The position numbers and the translations under genes were made by a program. Shown one piece after another: positions 1 through 6,794 of a DNA stretch of 64,000 nt (position 1 is its first letter; each line of letters starts with the position of its first letter). Source of the DNA: Micromonospora sp. MH99. GTDB taxonomy: Bacteria; Actinomycetota; Actinomycetes; Mycobacteriales; Micromonosporaceae. Location: contig NZ_MUZA01000027.1 in the NCBI RefSeq assembly GCF_021442385.1, forward strand, positions 1-64,000, given 5' to 3'. A model generated the notes under the pieces. It was not told the DNA's origin. It saw nothing but the letters and a program-made list of their open reading frames with translations, and made no database searches.

Positions 1-246
1 GTCGCCGCCGCGCTGCCCGCGCTGCTGGCCGGGTGGTACGCCGCCCGCTACGGCGCCGCCCAGGCCCAGGTCGTCCGGGATCCCTCGGCCGGGAAGGTCC
101 GCGCGGCCGTCGGCGCGGGGATCACCGGCCTGCCCGCCCTGCAGGGGGCGCTTACCGCACGTGGCGGCGCCGGTCTGCTCGGGCTGGCCGTCGCGGCGGC
201 GGCGCCGCTGGGCCATCGGCTGGCCCGGAAGGTCTCCCCGACATGA
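1..246 (+). CDS. eboC: UbiA-like prenyltransferase EboC, C-terminal end only
   Basis: The reading frame is open from the window edge and ends at TGA 244-246, leaving the last 81 residues. They are alanine/leucine-rich and hydrophobic with an arginine patch near the end, as in the last membrane helices of a UbiA-superfamily integral membrane prenyltransferase. The assignment rests mainly on context: the stop overlaps the next start (ATGA) and the following genes are eboA, eboB, eboE and an EboF-like phosphatase. In ebo clusters EboC is the UbiA-like member, thought to act on a polyprenyl donor in the membrane. The upstream part is outside the window, so start, length and the Asp-rich motifs cannot be checked. 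Confidence 0.6.
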   Translation, partial: VAAALPALLAGWYAARYGAAQAQVVRDPSAGKVRAAVGAGITGLPALQGALTARGGAGLLGLAVAAAAPLGHRLARKVSPT

Positions 247-1292
247 CCGTGCCCCGGCCCCGAGCCGCGCAGCCCGGAACCGCGCAGCCTCGACCCGAGC
301 AGTCCGGCAACGGGACTGTCGAGCCGTCGAGCGCCGACGCGACGGCGCTGCGCCTCGGGTACGGCACGAACGGCTTCGCCAACCACCGGCTCGACGACGC
401 GCTCGCCGTCCTCGCCGACCTCGGCTACGACGGCGTGGCGCTCACCCTGGACCACGACCACCTGGATCCGTTCGTACCCGGGCTCACCCGCCGGATCGCG
501 GCGGTCGCCCGGCGGCTGGACGCGCTGGGTCTGGGGGTGGTGATCGAGACCGGCGCCCGCTATCTGCTCGACCCGTGGCACAAGCACGCACCGACGCTGC
601 TGCACGACGACCCCACCCGGCGGATCGAGTTCCTGCGCCGGGCGGTGCGGATCGGCGCCGACCTGGGAGCCGAGGCGGTTTCGTTCTGGGCCGGTGTGCG
701 GCCCGAGACGGTGTCACAGCAGTGCGCCTGGGACCGGCTGGTCGCCGGCTGCGCCAGCGTGGTCGACGCCGCCGACAGCGCGGGCGTCACCCTCGGCTTC
801 GAGCCGGAGCCGGGCATGCTGGTCGAGAGCATCACCGACTGGCGTCGACTGCACGCGGCGCTCGACGCGCCGACCCGCTTCGGCATCACCCTCGACATCG
901 GCCACTGCCGGTGCCTGGAGCCGTGGCCGGTGCCGCGGTGCGTCGCCGAGGTGGCCGACCACCTGGTCAACGTGCAGATCGACGACATGCGCCGGGGCGT
1001 GCACGAGCATCTGGAGTTCGGCACCGGTGAGATCGACTTCCCACCGGTGCTGGCGGCCCTGGCCGAGGCCGGCTACCGCGGGCTGGTCGCCGTCGAGTTG
1101 CCCCGCGACTCGCACGCCGCACCGGCGGTCGCCGCCCGGTCGATCGAGTTCCTGCGCGCCGCCGCCACCGCCGCGGCAAAGGCCGGCGCGCGGCGCGTCG
1201 AGGACGAGGTACCCGCCGACGCCCTTTGCTCTGCTTCAACGGAGGCGACAGCGGGCGTCCGATATCCGGACAGCGACCGTCGCGTGGAGTGA
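243..1292 (+). CDS. sugar phosphate isomerase/epimerase-like TIM-barrel protein of the ebo operon
   Basis: This 349-residue protein has the AP-endonuclease-2 (xylose-isomerase-like) TIM-barrel fold. Typical segments are GYGTNGF near residue 40, the FEPEPGM stretch (metal-ligand Glu), the DIGHC segment and the closing VAVELPR strand. The ATG at 243 overlaps the upstream stop, so translation is probably coupled. Residues 1-35 are a low-complexity Pro/Gln/Ser leader before the barrel, so a later start is possible. The barrel ends near residue 310; the last ~22 codons lie inside an inverted repeat (1222-1306), and the stop codon itself is in the right arm. The native C-terminus was therefore probably replaced by an inserted repeat. 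It differs from the EboE protein further down; substrate unknown. Confidence 0.8.
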   Translation: MTVPRPRAAQPGTAQPRPEQSGNGTVEPSSADATALRLGYGTNGFANHRLDDALAVLADLGYDGVALTLDHDHLDPFVPGLTRRIAAVARRLDALGLGVVIETGARYLLDPWHKHAPTLLHDDPTRRIEFLRRAVRIGADLGAEAVSFWAGVRPETVSQQCAWDRLVAGCASVVDAADSAGVTLGFEPEPGMLVESITDWRRLHAALDAPTRFGITLDIGHCRCLEPWPVPRCVAEVADHLVNVQIDDMRRGVHEHLEFGTGEIDFPPVLAALAEAGYRGLVAVELPRDSHAAPAVAARSIEFLRAAATAAAKAGARRVEDEVPADALCSASTEATAGVRYPDSDRRVE

Positions 1293-1306
1293 AGCAGAGC
1301 AAAGGG
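1222..1306. repeat. inverted repeat element overlapping a gene 3' end
   Basis: Two perfect 17-bp arms, CCCTTTGCTCTGCTTCA at 1222-1238 and its reverse complement at 1290-1306, enclose 51 bp. The right arm contains the stop codon of the TIM-barrel gene. It has the size and layout of a small palindromic repeat or a miniature inverted-repeat element. It could also fold in the mRNA between this gene and eboA, 60 nt downstream. Confidence 0.75.
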
Positions 1307-1366
1307 TGTGCCAGGGGTGCCCGTCAGCCACACAAGGGGACCAGCAGCACAAGGGGAGGAGACGGG

Positions 1367-1975
1367 ATGACACCGGATTCACTACGGGCCGCGCTGCGGG
1401 GCGTACCCGATCCCGACTGGCTGGACGAGGCGCTGCGGCAGGTCGCGGCCGAGCCCACCGCGATCGCCCGGCTCTTTCCCGCCGTCGGTCGGCGGTGCGG
1501 TCGGGCCGCGTTGCCCGACGCCCCCGGCTGGACCGCCGACGACGCGGCCCGGGTGCTGCTGCTCACCGCCCTGCCCGGCGAGCACGCCTCGTACGCCGAG
1601 AGCCTCTACCAGCACGGTGACGCGGCCGAGCGGCGGGCCGTGCTGCGGGCCCTGCCGCTGCTGCCGATCGGCGCCGCCGGCGTGCCGCTGCTGCACGACG
1701 CGATTCGGACCAACGACACCCGGTTGGTCGCCGCCGCCCTCGGCCCGTACGCCCGGCACCTCGATGACGCCGCCTGGCGGCAGGCGGTGCTCAAGTGCGT
1801 GTTCAGCGGCGTGCCGTTGGCAGTGGTCGCCGACCTGGAGACCCGCGCCGACGGGGAGCTGGCCGCGATGCTGGCCGCGCTCACCGCCGAGCGGCACGCC
1901 GCCGGCCGGGAGATGCCCGCCGACGCCACCGACCTGCTCGACCGGCTCACCGCCGCACTGCCCCGGGAGGCGTGA
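1367..1975 (+). CDS. eboA: EboA domain protein
   Basis: The product is 202 residues, all-helical in appearance, Ala/Leu/Arg-rich, with no signal peptide or membrane segment. Helix pairs such as LPLLPIGAAGVPLLHDAIRTN and the LDDAAWRQAVLKCVF stretch fit the EboA family, whose biochemical role is not established. The frame is open further upstream, but ATG 1367 has a strong AAGGGGAGGA box at 1351-1360, and the upstream extension would start inside the inverted repeat. The stop directly abuts the ATG of eboB. Ebo clusters in Nostoc punctiforme were reported to be needed for moving a scytonemin precursor to the periplasm, which makes a role in metabolite traffic plausible. Confidence 0.8.
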   Translation: MTPDSLRAALRGVPDPDWLDEALRQVAAEPTAIARLFPAVGRRCGRAALPDAPGWTADDAARVLLLTALPGEHASYAESLYQHGDAAERRAVLRALPLLPIGAAGVPLLHDAIRTNDTRLVAAALGPYARHLDDAAWRQAVLKCVFSGVPLAVVADLETRADGELAAMLAALTAERHAAGREMPADATDLLDRLTAALPREA

Positions 1976-2830
1976 ATGCGCATCTTCGACCCCCACATCC
2001 ACATGACCTCACGCACCACCGACGACTACGAACGGATGGCCGCCGCCGGGGTCCGCGCGGTGGTGGAACCGGCGTTCTGGCTGGGCCAGCCGCGCACCAG
2101 CGCCGCCTCGTTCGTCGACTACTTCGACTCGCTCATCGGCTGGGAGCCCTTTCGGGCCGGGCAGTTCGGGGTGCGGCACCACGCCACCATCGCGCTCAAC
2201 CCCAAGGAGGCCAACGACCCGCGCTGCCGCCCGGTCCTCGACCTGCTGCCCCGCTACCTGGACAAGGACGCGGTCGTGGCGGTCGGCGAGATCGGGTACG
2301 ACTCGATGACCCCGGAGGAGGACGAGGCGTTCGCCGCGCAGCTCGCCCTGGCCGTGGCGTACGACCTGCCGGCGCTGGTGCACACCCCGCACCGGGACAA
2401 GGCGCGCGGCTGCGAGCGCACCCTCGCCGTGGTCGCCGAATCCGGCATCGACGCCGGGCGCGTGGTCGTCGACCACCTCAACGAGGTGACCGTCAAGCTC
2501 GTGCGGGACAGCGGCTGCTGGCTGGGTTTCTCCATCTACCCGGACACGAAGATGACGCCGCAGCGGATGGTCGAGTTGCTGCGCGAGTACGGCACCGAAC
2601 GGATGCTGGTCAACTCGGCAGCCGACTGGGGTCGCTCCGATCCGCTGTTGACCCGGGCAACCGGCGAGGCGATGCTGCTCGCCGGGTTCAGCGACGACGA
2701 CGTCGACCGGGTGCTGTGGCGCAACCCCGTGGAGTTCTACGGCCAGTCGGGTCGGCTCGACCTGAGCGACCTCGACGTCACCGCCGTGGACCCGCAGACC
2801 GGCAACTCGATCCTGCGCGGCGGCAGCTGA
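1976..2830 (+). CDS. eboB: TatD-family metal-dependent hydrolase EboB
   Basis: This 284-residue TIM-barrel amidohydrolase keeps all expected metal ligands: HxH at residues 7-9 (DPHIHM), the VGEIGYD glutamate, the VHTPHRDK histidine, the VDHLNE histidine and an aspartate in NSAADWG. TatD proteins are usually metal-dependent nucleases or hydrolases; the EboB subgroup has no proven substrate. It starts at the base after the eboA stop and its own stop overlaps the next start (TGATG), so it is cotranslated in the middle of the operon. The length is normal for the family. Confidence 0.85.
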   Translation: MRIFDPHIHMTSRTTDDYERMAAAGVRAVVEPAFWLGQPRTSAASFVDYFDSLIGWEPFRAGQFGVRHHATIALNPKEANDPRCRPVLDLLPRYLDKDAVVAVGEIGYDSMTPEEDEAFAAQLALAVAYDLPALVHTPHRDKARGCERTLAVVAESGIDAGRVVVDHLNEVTVKLVRDSGCWLGFSIYPDTKMTPQRMVELLREYGTERMLVNSAADWGRSDPLLTRATGEAMLLAGFSDDDVDRVLWRNPVEFYGQSGRLDLSDLDVTAVDPQTGNSILRGGS

Positions 2831-4029
2831 TGCGGCTGCGACATTCCGGCGGCGACACCGTCCATCTCGGCTACTGCACCAACGTGCACCCCGCCGAGGA
2901 CCTCGCCGGGATCCTCGGTCAACTGGACACGTACGCCGTGCCGGTGCGGGAGGCGCTCGGCAGCGACCTGCTCGGCCTGGGCCTGTGGCTGGCCGCCCCG
3001 GTCGCGGCCGAGCTGGCCGCCGACGCGGCGCTGCGCCTGCGGCTGCGCGCCGAGCTGGACGCGCGCGGTCTGGAGGTGGTGACCCTCAACGGCTTCCCGT
3101 ACGCGGCCTTCCAGGCCCCGGTGGTCAAGCAGGACGTGTACCACCCGGACTGGACCACCGAGCAGCGGCTGGCGTACACGCTGGATCTGGCCCGGGTGCT
3201 CGCCGACCTGCTGCCCGACGACGCGGCCCGGGGCTCGATCTCCACCCTGCCGCTGGCCTGGCGGCGGCCCTGGGACACCGGGCGGGCCGACGCCGCCCGC
3301 CGTCGGCTGGACCAGCTCGCCGCCGGTCTGGCCGCCGTGCAGCGCGACACCGGCCGCGAGGTGCGGGTCGCCTTCGAGCCGGAGCCCGGCTGTGTGGTGG
3401 AGAGCACCGGGCAGGCGGCCGCGCTGTTGGACGGCATCGACACCGACCGGCTGGGTGTCTGCGTCGACCTGGCCCACCTGGCGTGCGCCTGGGAGGAGCC
3501 GGCCGAAGCGTTGGAACGACTGCGGACGGCCGGACTGCCCGTGGTGAAGGTGCAGGTCTCCGCCGCCGTCGAGGCGGCCGACCCGGCCGGCGGCGCGGAC
3601 GCGCTGCGCCGCTGGGTGGAGCCGCGCTTCCTGCACCAGACCCGGAGCGCCGGTTGCGCCGGTCTGGCCGACCCGGCCGACCCGGCGTACGCGGCCGACG
3701 ACCTGGACGAGGCGCTGGACCGGGCGCTGCCCGGCCCGTGGCGGGTGCACTACCACGTGCCGCTGCACGCCCCGCCGGAGGAACCGCTCGGCTCGACCCT
3801 GCCCGTCCTGCGCGCCGCGCTGAGAGCGCTCTACAGCGGGCCGACCGCCGGGTGCGACCACCTCGACGTCGAGACGTACACCTGGGGGGTTCTACCGGCC
3901 GCGCGGCGGCCGGGCACCGACGCGGAGCTGGCCGCCGGCATCGCCGCCGAGCTGGCCTTCGCCCGAGACGAACTGGTCGGCCTCGGGCTGACCCCGGAAC
4001 GCACAGTGAGCGCGGGAGAGACGCGATGA
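2830..4029 (+). CDS. eboE: metabolite traffic protein EboE (TIM-barrel)
   Basis: The 399-residue protein begins HLGYCTNVHPAEDL, the signature opening of EboE, a xylose-isomerase-like barrel family. The acidic FEPEPGC segment, the VCVDLAHLACAW segment and the WRVHYHVPLH segment supply candidate metal and substrate ligands. ATG 2830 overlaps the eboB stop, and the stop overlaps the following ATG by 4 nt. EboE is larger than ordinary sugar isomerases because of the C-terminal part containing YTWGVLP. The reaction is unknown; the presence of two different barrels in one operon suggests a modified sugar or cyclitol-like precursor, which is inference. Confidence 0.88.
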   Translation: MRLRHSGGDTVHLGYCTNVHPAEDLAGILGQLDTYAVPVREALGSDLLGLGLWLAAPVAAELAADAALRLRLRAELDARGLEVVTLNGFPYAAFQAPVVKQDVYHPDWTTEQRLAYTLDLARVLADLLPDDAARGSISTLPLAWRRPWDTGRADAARRRLDQLAAGLAAVQRDTGREVRVAFEPEPGCVVESTGQAAALLDGIDTDRLGVCVDLAHLACAWEEPAEALERLRTAGLPVVKVQVSAAVEAADPAGGADALRRWVEPRFLHQTRSAGCAGLADPADPAYAADDLDEALDRALPGPWRVHYHVPLHAPPEEPLGSTLPVLRAALRALYSGPTAGCDHLDVETYTWGVLPAARRPGTDAELAAGIAAELAFARDELVGLGLTPERTVSAGETR

Positions 4030-5441
4030 GCCGACGACTGGTGGTACTCGACGTGGTGGGGCTGACCCCCCGCCTGCTGGCGCACATGCCTCGGCTGCGC
4101 GGTGTCGCCGACGGCGGCTTCCGGGCCGAACTGGGCACCGTGCTGCCCGCGGTGACCTGCTCGGTGCAGTCCACCTTCCTCACCGGCGAACAGCCCAGCG
4201 GGCACGGGATCGTCGGCAACGGCTGGTACTTCCGGGAGCTGGGCGAGGTGTTCCTGTGGCGCCAGCACAACGCGCTGGTCGGCGGGGACAAGCTCTGGCA
4301 GGCGGCGCGGCGGGCCGAACCGGGCTACACGGTGGCCAACGTCTGCTGGTGGTACGCGATGGGCGCGGACGTCGACTGGACCGTCACGCCGCGACCGGTG
4401 TACTACGCCGACGGTCGCAAGGAGCCGGACTGCTACACCGACCCGCCGGAGCTGCACGACGCGCTCACCGGGCGGCTGGGCACCTTCCCGCTGTTCACCT
4501 ACTGGGGGCCGACCGCCGGGCTGCCGTCGTCGAAGTGGATCTGCCAGGCGGCCGAGCAGATCCTGGCCGACGTGTCACCCGACCTGACCCTGGTCTACGT
4601 CCCCCACCTGGACTACGACCTGCAACGCTTCGGCCCCTCGTCGGCCCAGGCGGCCGCCGCCGCGGCCGAGCTGGACGCGGTGCTCGGCCCGCTGCTGGAC
4701 GCCGCGCGGGCCCGCGACGCGACAGTTGTGGTGCTCTCGGAGTACGGCATCACCGACGTGTCCCGGCCGGTGGACGTCAACCGGCTGCTGCGTGCCGAAG
4801 GGCTGCTGCGGGTGCACACCCAGGCCGGCATGGAGTACCTCGACCCGTGGACGTCGAAGGCGTTCGCGGTCGCCGACCACCAGGTCGCGCACGTCTACGT
4901 CAAGGACCCGGCCGACGTGCCGGCGGTGGCGAAGCTCTGCGCCGGGCTGCCCGGGGTGGCCGAGGTGCTGGACGCCGACGGCAAGGCCGCGTACGGGCTG
5001 GACCACCCGCGCGCCGGTGAGCTGGTGCTGGTGGCCGAGCCGGACTCCTGGTTCACCTACTACTACTGGCTCGACGACGCCCGCGCGCCGGACTTCGCCC
5101 GGCTGGTCGAGATCCACCGCAAGCCGGGGTACGACCCCGCCGAGCTGTTCTTCGACCCGGCCAACCCCGGCGCCGCGAAGGCTCGGGCCGGGGTGGCGCT
5201 GGCCCGCAAGAAGCTCGGCATGCGTTACCTGATGAGCGCCGTCGGCCTGGACGCCGGCGCCCGGGCGGTGCGCGGCTCGCACGGGCGGCTGCCCAGCGAC
5301 CCGGCCGACGCCCCGGTGCTGCTCTGTTCCGACAGGTCCGCTGCCCGGGACCGGGTGGCGGCCACCGAGGTGAAGGCGCTGCTGCTGGAGTTGGCCGGGT
5401 TGGCCAACGGTGACGGTGGCCGGTCCGGGGTGGGATCGTGA
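4026..5441 (+). CDS. eboF: alkaline phosphatase superfamily protein, EboF-like
   Basis: The 471-residue protein belongs to the nucleotide pyrophosphatase/phosphodiesterase branch of the alkaline phosphatase superfamily. It has an N-terminal metal Asp (LVVLDVVG, D9), a nucleophile region PAVTCSVQST at 41-50, the GHGIVGNGWY motif at 59-68 and an HLDYD motif at 194-198. The usual SDHG metal motif appears as SEYG at 238-241, an Asp-to-Glu and His-to-Tyr change; a later DHQVAH segment could supply the missing histidine. No signal peptide is evident, so it is probably cytoplasmic. Start and stop both overlap neighbours. It likely removes a phosphate or phosphodiester group from the pathway intermediate. 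Confidence 0.82.
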   Translation: MSRRLVVLDVVGLTPRLLAHMPRLRGVADGGFRAELGTVLPAVTCSVQSTFLTGEQPSGHGIVGNGWYFRELGEVFLWRQHNALVGGDKLWQAARRAEPGYTVANVCWWYAMGADVDWTVTPRPVYYADGRKEPDCYTDPPELHDALTGRLGTFPLFTYWGPTAGLPSSKWICQAAEQILADVSPDLTLVYVPHLDYDLQRFGPSSAQAAAAAAELDAVLGPLLDAARARDATVVVLSEYGITDVSRPVDVNRLLRAEGLLRVHTQAGMEYLDPWTSKAFAVADHQVAHVYVKDPADVPAVAKLCAGLPGVAEVLDADGKAAYGLDHPRAGELVLVAEPDSWFTYYYWLDDARAPDFARLVEIHRKPGYDPAELFFDPANPGAAKARAGVALARKKLGMRYLMSAVGLDAGARAVRGSHGRLPSDPADAPVLLCSDRSAARDRVAATEVKALLLELAGLANGDGGRSGVGS

Positions 5442-6505
5442 CGGCCACCGTCGCTCCGGCGGACGCGAGCAGGCTGCGGGCGCGCTTCGACGCGGAGCTG
5501 GCCGCCTTCCTCGAACGGCAGGGCCCCGACTGGCCCGACGGAGCGCCGCGCGGGGTGTTCACCGCGCTGCAACGGTTCGTGCTGGCCGGCGGGAAGCGGC
5601 TGCGTCCGCTGTTCTGCTACTGGGGCTGGCGCGCTGCCGGGGCCGCCGACGGCCGCCCGATCGTGGTGGCCGCGGCGGCGCTGGAGCTGTTCCACGCGTT
5701 CGCGTTGATCCACGACGACATCCTGGACGGCAGCGACCGCCGCCGGGGCGAACCGTCGGTGCACCGCCTCTTCGCCGACCTGCACGCCCGCTCGTCGTGG
5801 CGTGGCGACCCCGAGGCGTACGGGCGCAACACCGCCCTGCTCTGCGGGGACCTCTGTGCGGCCTGGTCGGATCAGATGTTCCACGAGTGCGGGCTGCCGA
5901 CCGAGCAGGTGCACCGGGGCTACGCCGTGTTCGCGCTGATGCGTACCGAGGTGATCGCGGGGGAGTACCTCGACCTGGTCTCCGGGGTGGGTGACGGTTC
6001 GGTGGCCAGCGCGCTCACCGTGATCCGGATGAAGGCGGCCCGGTATACGGTCACCCGGCCGTTGCAGATCGGCGCGGCGCTGGCCGGGGCGGGGCCGGAG
6101 CTGATCGCGGCTCTCGGCGAGTTCGGTGATCCGTTGGGCGACGCGTTCCAGCTCCGCGACGACGTGTTGGGCGTCTTCGGTGATCCGGCGGTCACCGGCA
6201 AGTCGGTCCTGGACGACCTGCGCGAGGGCAAGCCCACGGTGATGATGGCGCTGGCCCGCAGCGCCGCCGACCGGTCGCAGACCGTCCGGCTGCGCGAGCT
6301 GTTCGGCAATCCGAAGTTGGACGCGGACGGCGCGGTCGAGCTGCGCGAGATCATCGAGGCCACCGGCGCACGGGACCGGATCGAGCAGATGATCAGGATT
6401 CGCAAGGAAGCCGCGACGGGAGCGCTGGCGGCGGTCCCGCTCCCGGATTCGGTACGGGCGGCGTTGGTGGGGTTGGCCAGTCAGGTGACCGGTCGGCAGT
6501 CCTGA
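5438..6505 (+). CDS. polyprenyl synthetase (isoprenyl diphosphate synthase)
   Basis: The 355-residue trans-isoprenyl diphosphate synthase shows GGKRLRP at 51-57, the first aspartate-rich motif DDILD at 93-97 followed by RRRG, and the second motif in QLRDDVLGVFGD with the later Lys-rich KSVLDDLREGKPT. These residues condense isopentenyl diphosphate onto an allylic diphosphate. GTG 5438 overlaps the preceding stop (GTGA). As the last gene of the ebo operon it may make the prenyl chain used by the UbiA-like EboC at the operon's start; chain length cannot be read from sequence. A strong hairpin follows the stop. Confidence 0.88.
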   Translation: MTATVAPADASRLRARFDAELAAFLERQGPDWPDGAPRGVFTALQRFVLAGGKRLRPLFCYWGWRAAGAADGRPIVVAAAALELFHAFALIHDDILDGSDRRRGEPSVHRLFADLHARSSWRGDPEAYGRNTALLCGDLCAAWSDQMFHECGLPTEQVHRGYAVFALMRTEVIAGEYLDLVSGVGDGSVASALTVIRMKAARYTVTRPLQIGAALAGAGPELIAALGEFGDPLGDAFQLRDDVLGVFGDPAVTGKSVLDDLREGKPTVMMALARSAADRSQTVRLRELFGNPKLDADGAVELREIIEATGARDRIEQMIRIRKEAATGALAAVPLPDSVRAALVGLASQVTGRQS

Positions 6506-6511
6506 CGTGTC

Positions 6512-6553
6512 GGCGTCGCGTGCCGCCCCTCGGTGCGTGCGGCACGCGACGCC
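6512..6553 (+). terminator. hairpin ending the ebo operon
   Basis: Perfect 15-bp arms (GGCGTCGCGTGCCGC at 6512-6526 and its complement at 6539-6553) with a 12-nt loop lie 6 nt after the polyprenyl synthetase stop. No T-run follows, as is common in actinomycetes. Confidence 0.75.
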
Positions 6554-6582
6554 CCGGACCCTTCCGTACGGCCCCGACCCGG

Positions 6583-6610
6583 CAACTTTCGATCAAATCG
6601 ACGAAAGTTG
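6583..6610. promoter_or_regulatory. putative operator upstream of the sugar dehydrogenase
   Basis: CAACTTTCG at 6583-6591 and its exact complement CGAAAGTTG at 6602-6610 are separated by 10 bp, about 185 bp before the next start. The GAAAG/CTTTC half-sites resemble operators of actinomycete LacI or ROK sugar regulators, which suits a carbohydrate gene. The regulator is not in the window. Confidence 0.45.
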
Positions 6611-6794
6611 ATGCTGGATCGTCGGAAGGTATGGACACATCGACATGCGCGACTTAGTGTCGGGGCCAACACGACATTGTTTCGTCGAGGTGAACCGGCG
6701 GCGCGGTAACCCATCGACCCCCACCACCGCTACGGCATCCGGCGCGACGGCGCGCGCCCGGCCTGGCCTCACTCGTCAGGAAGGGACAGCACAG

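Noticed and set aside
1226..1366. Longer N-terminus for EboA starting inside the inverted repeat
   Set aside because: The residues are not like the family, and a strong ribosome site supports ATG 1367.
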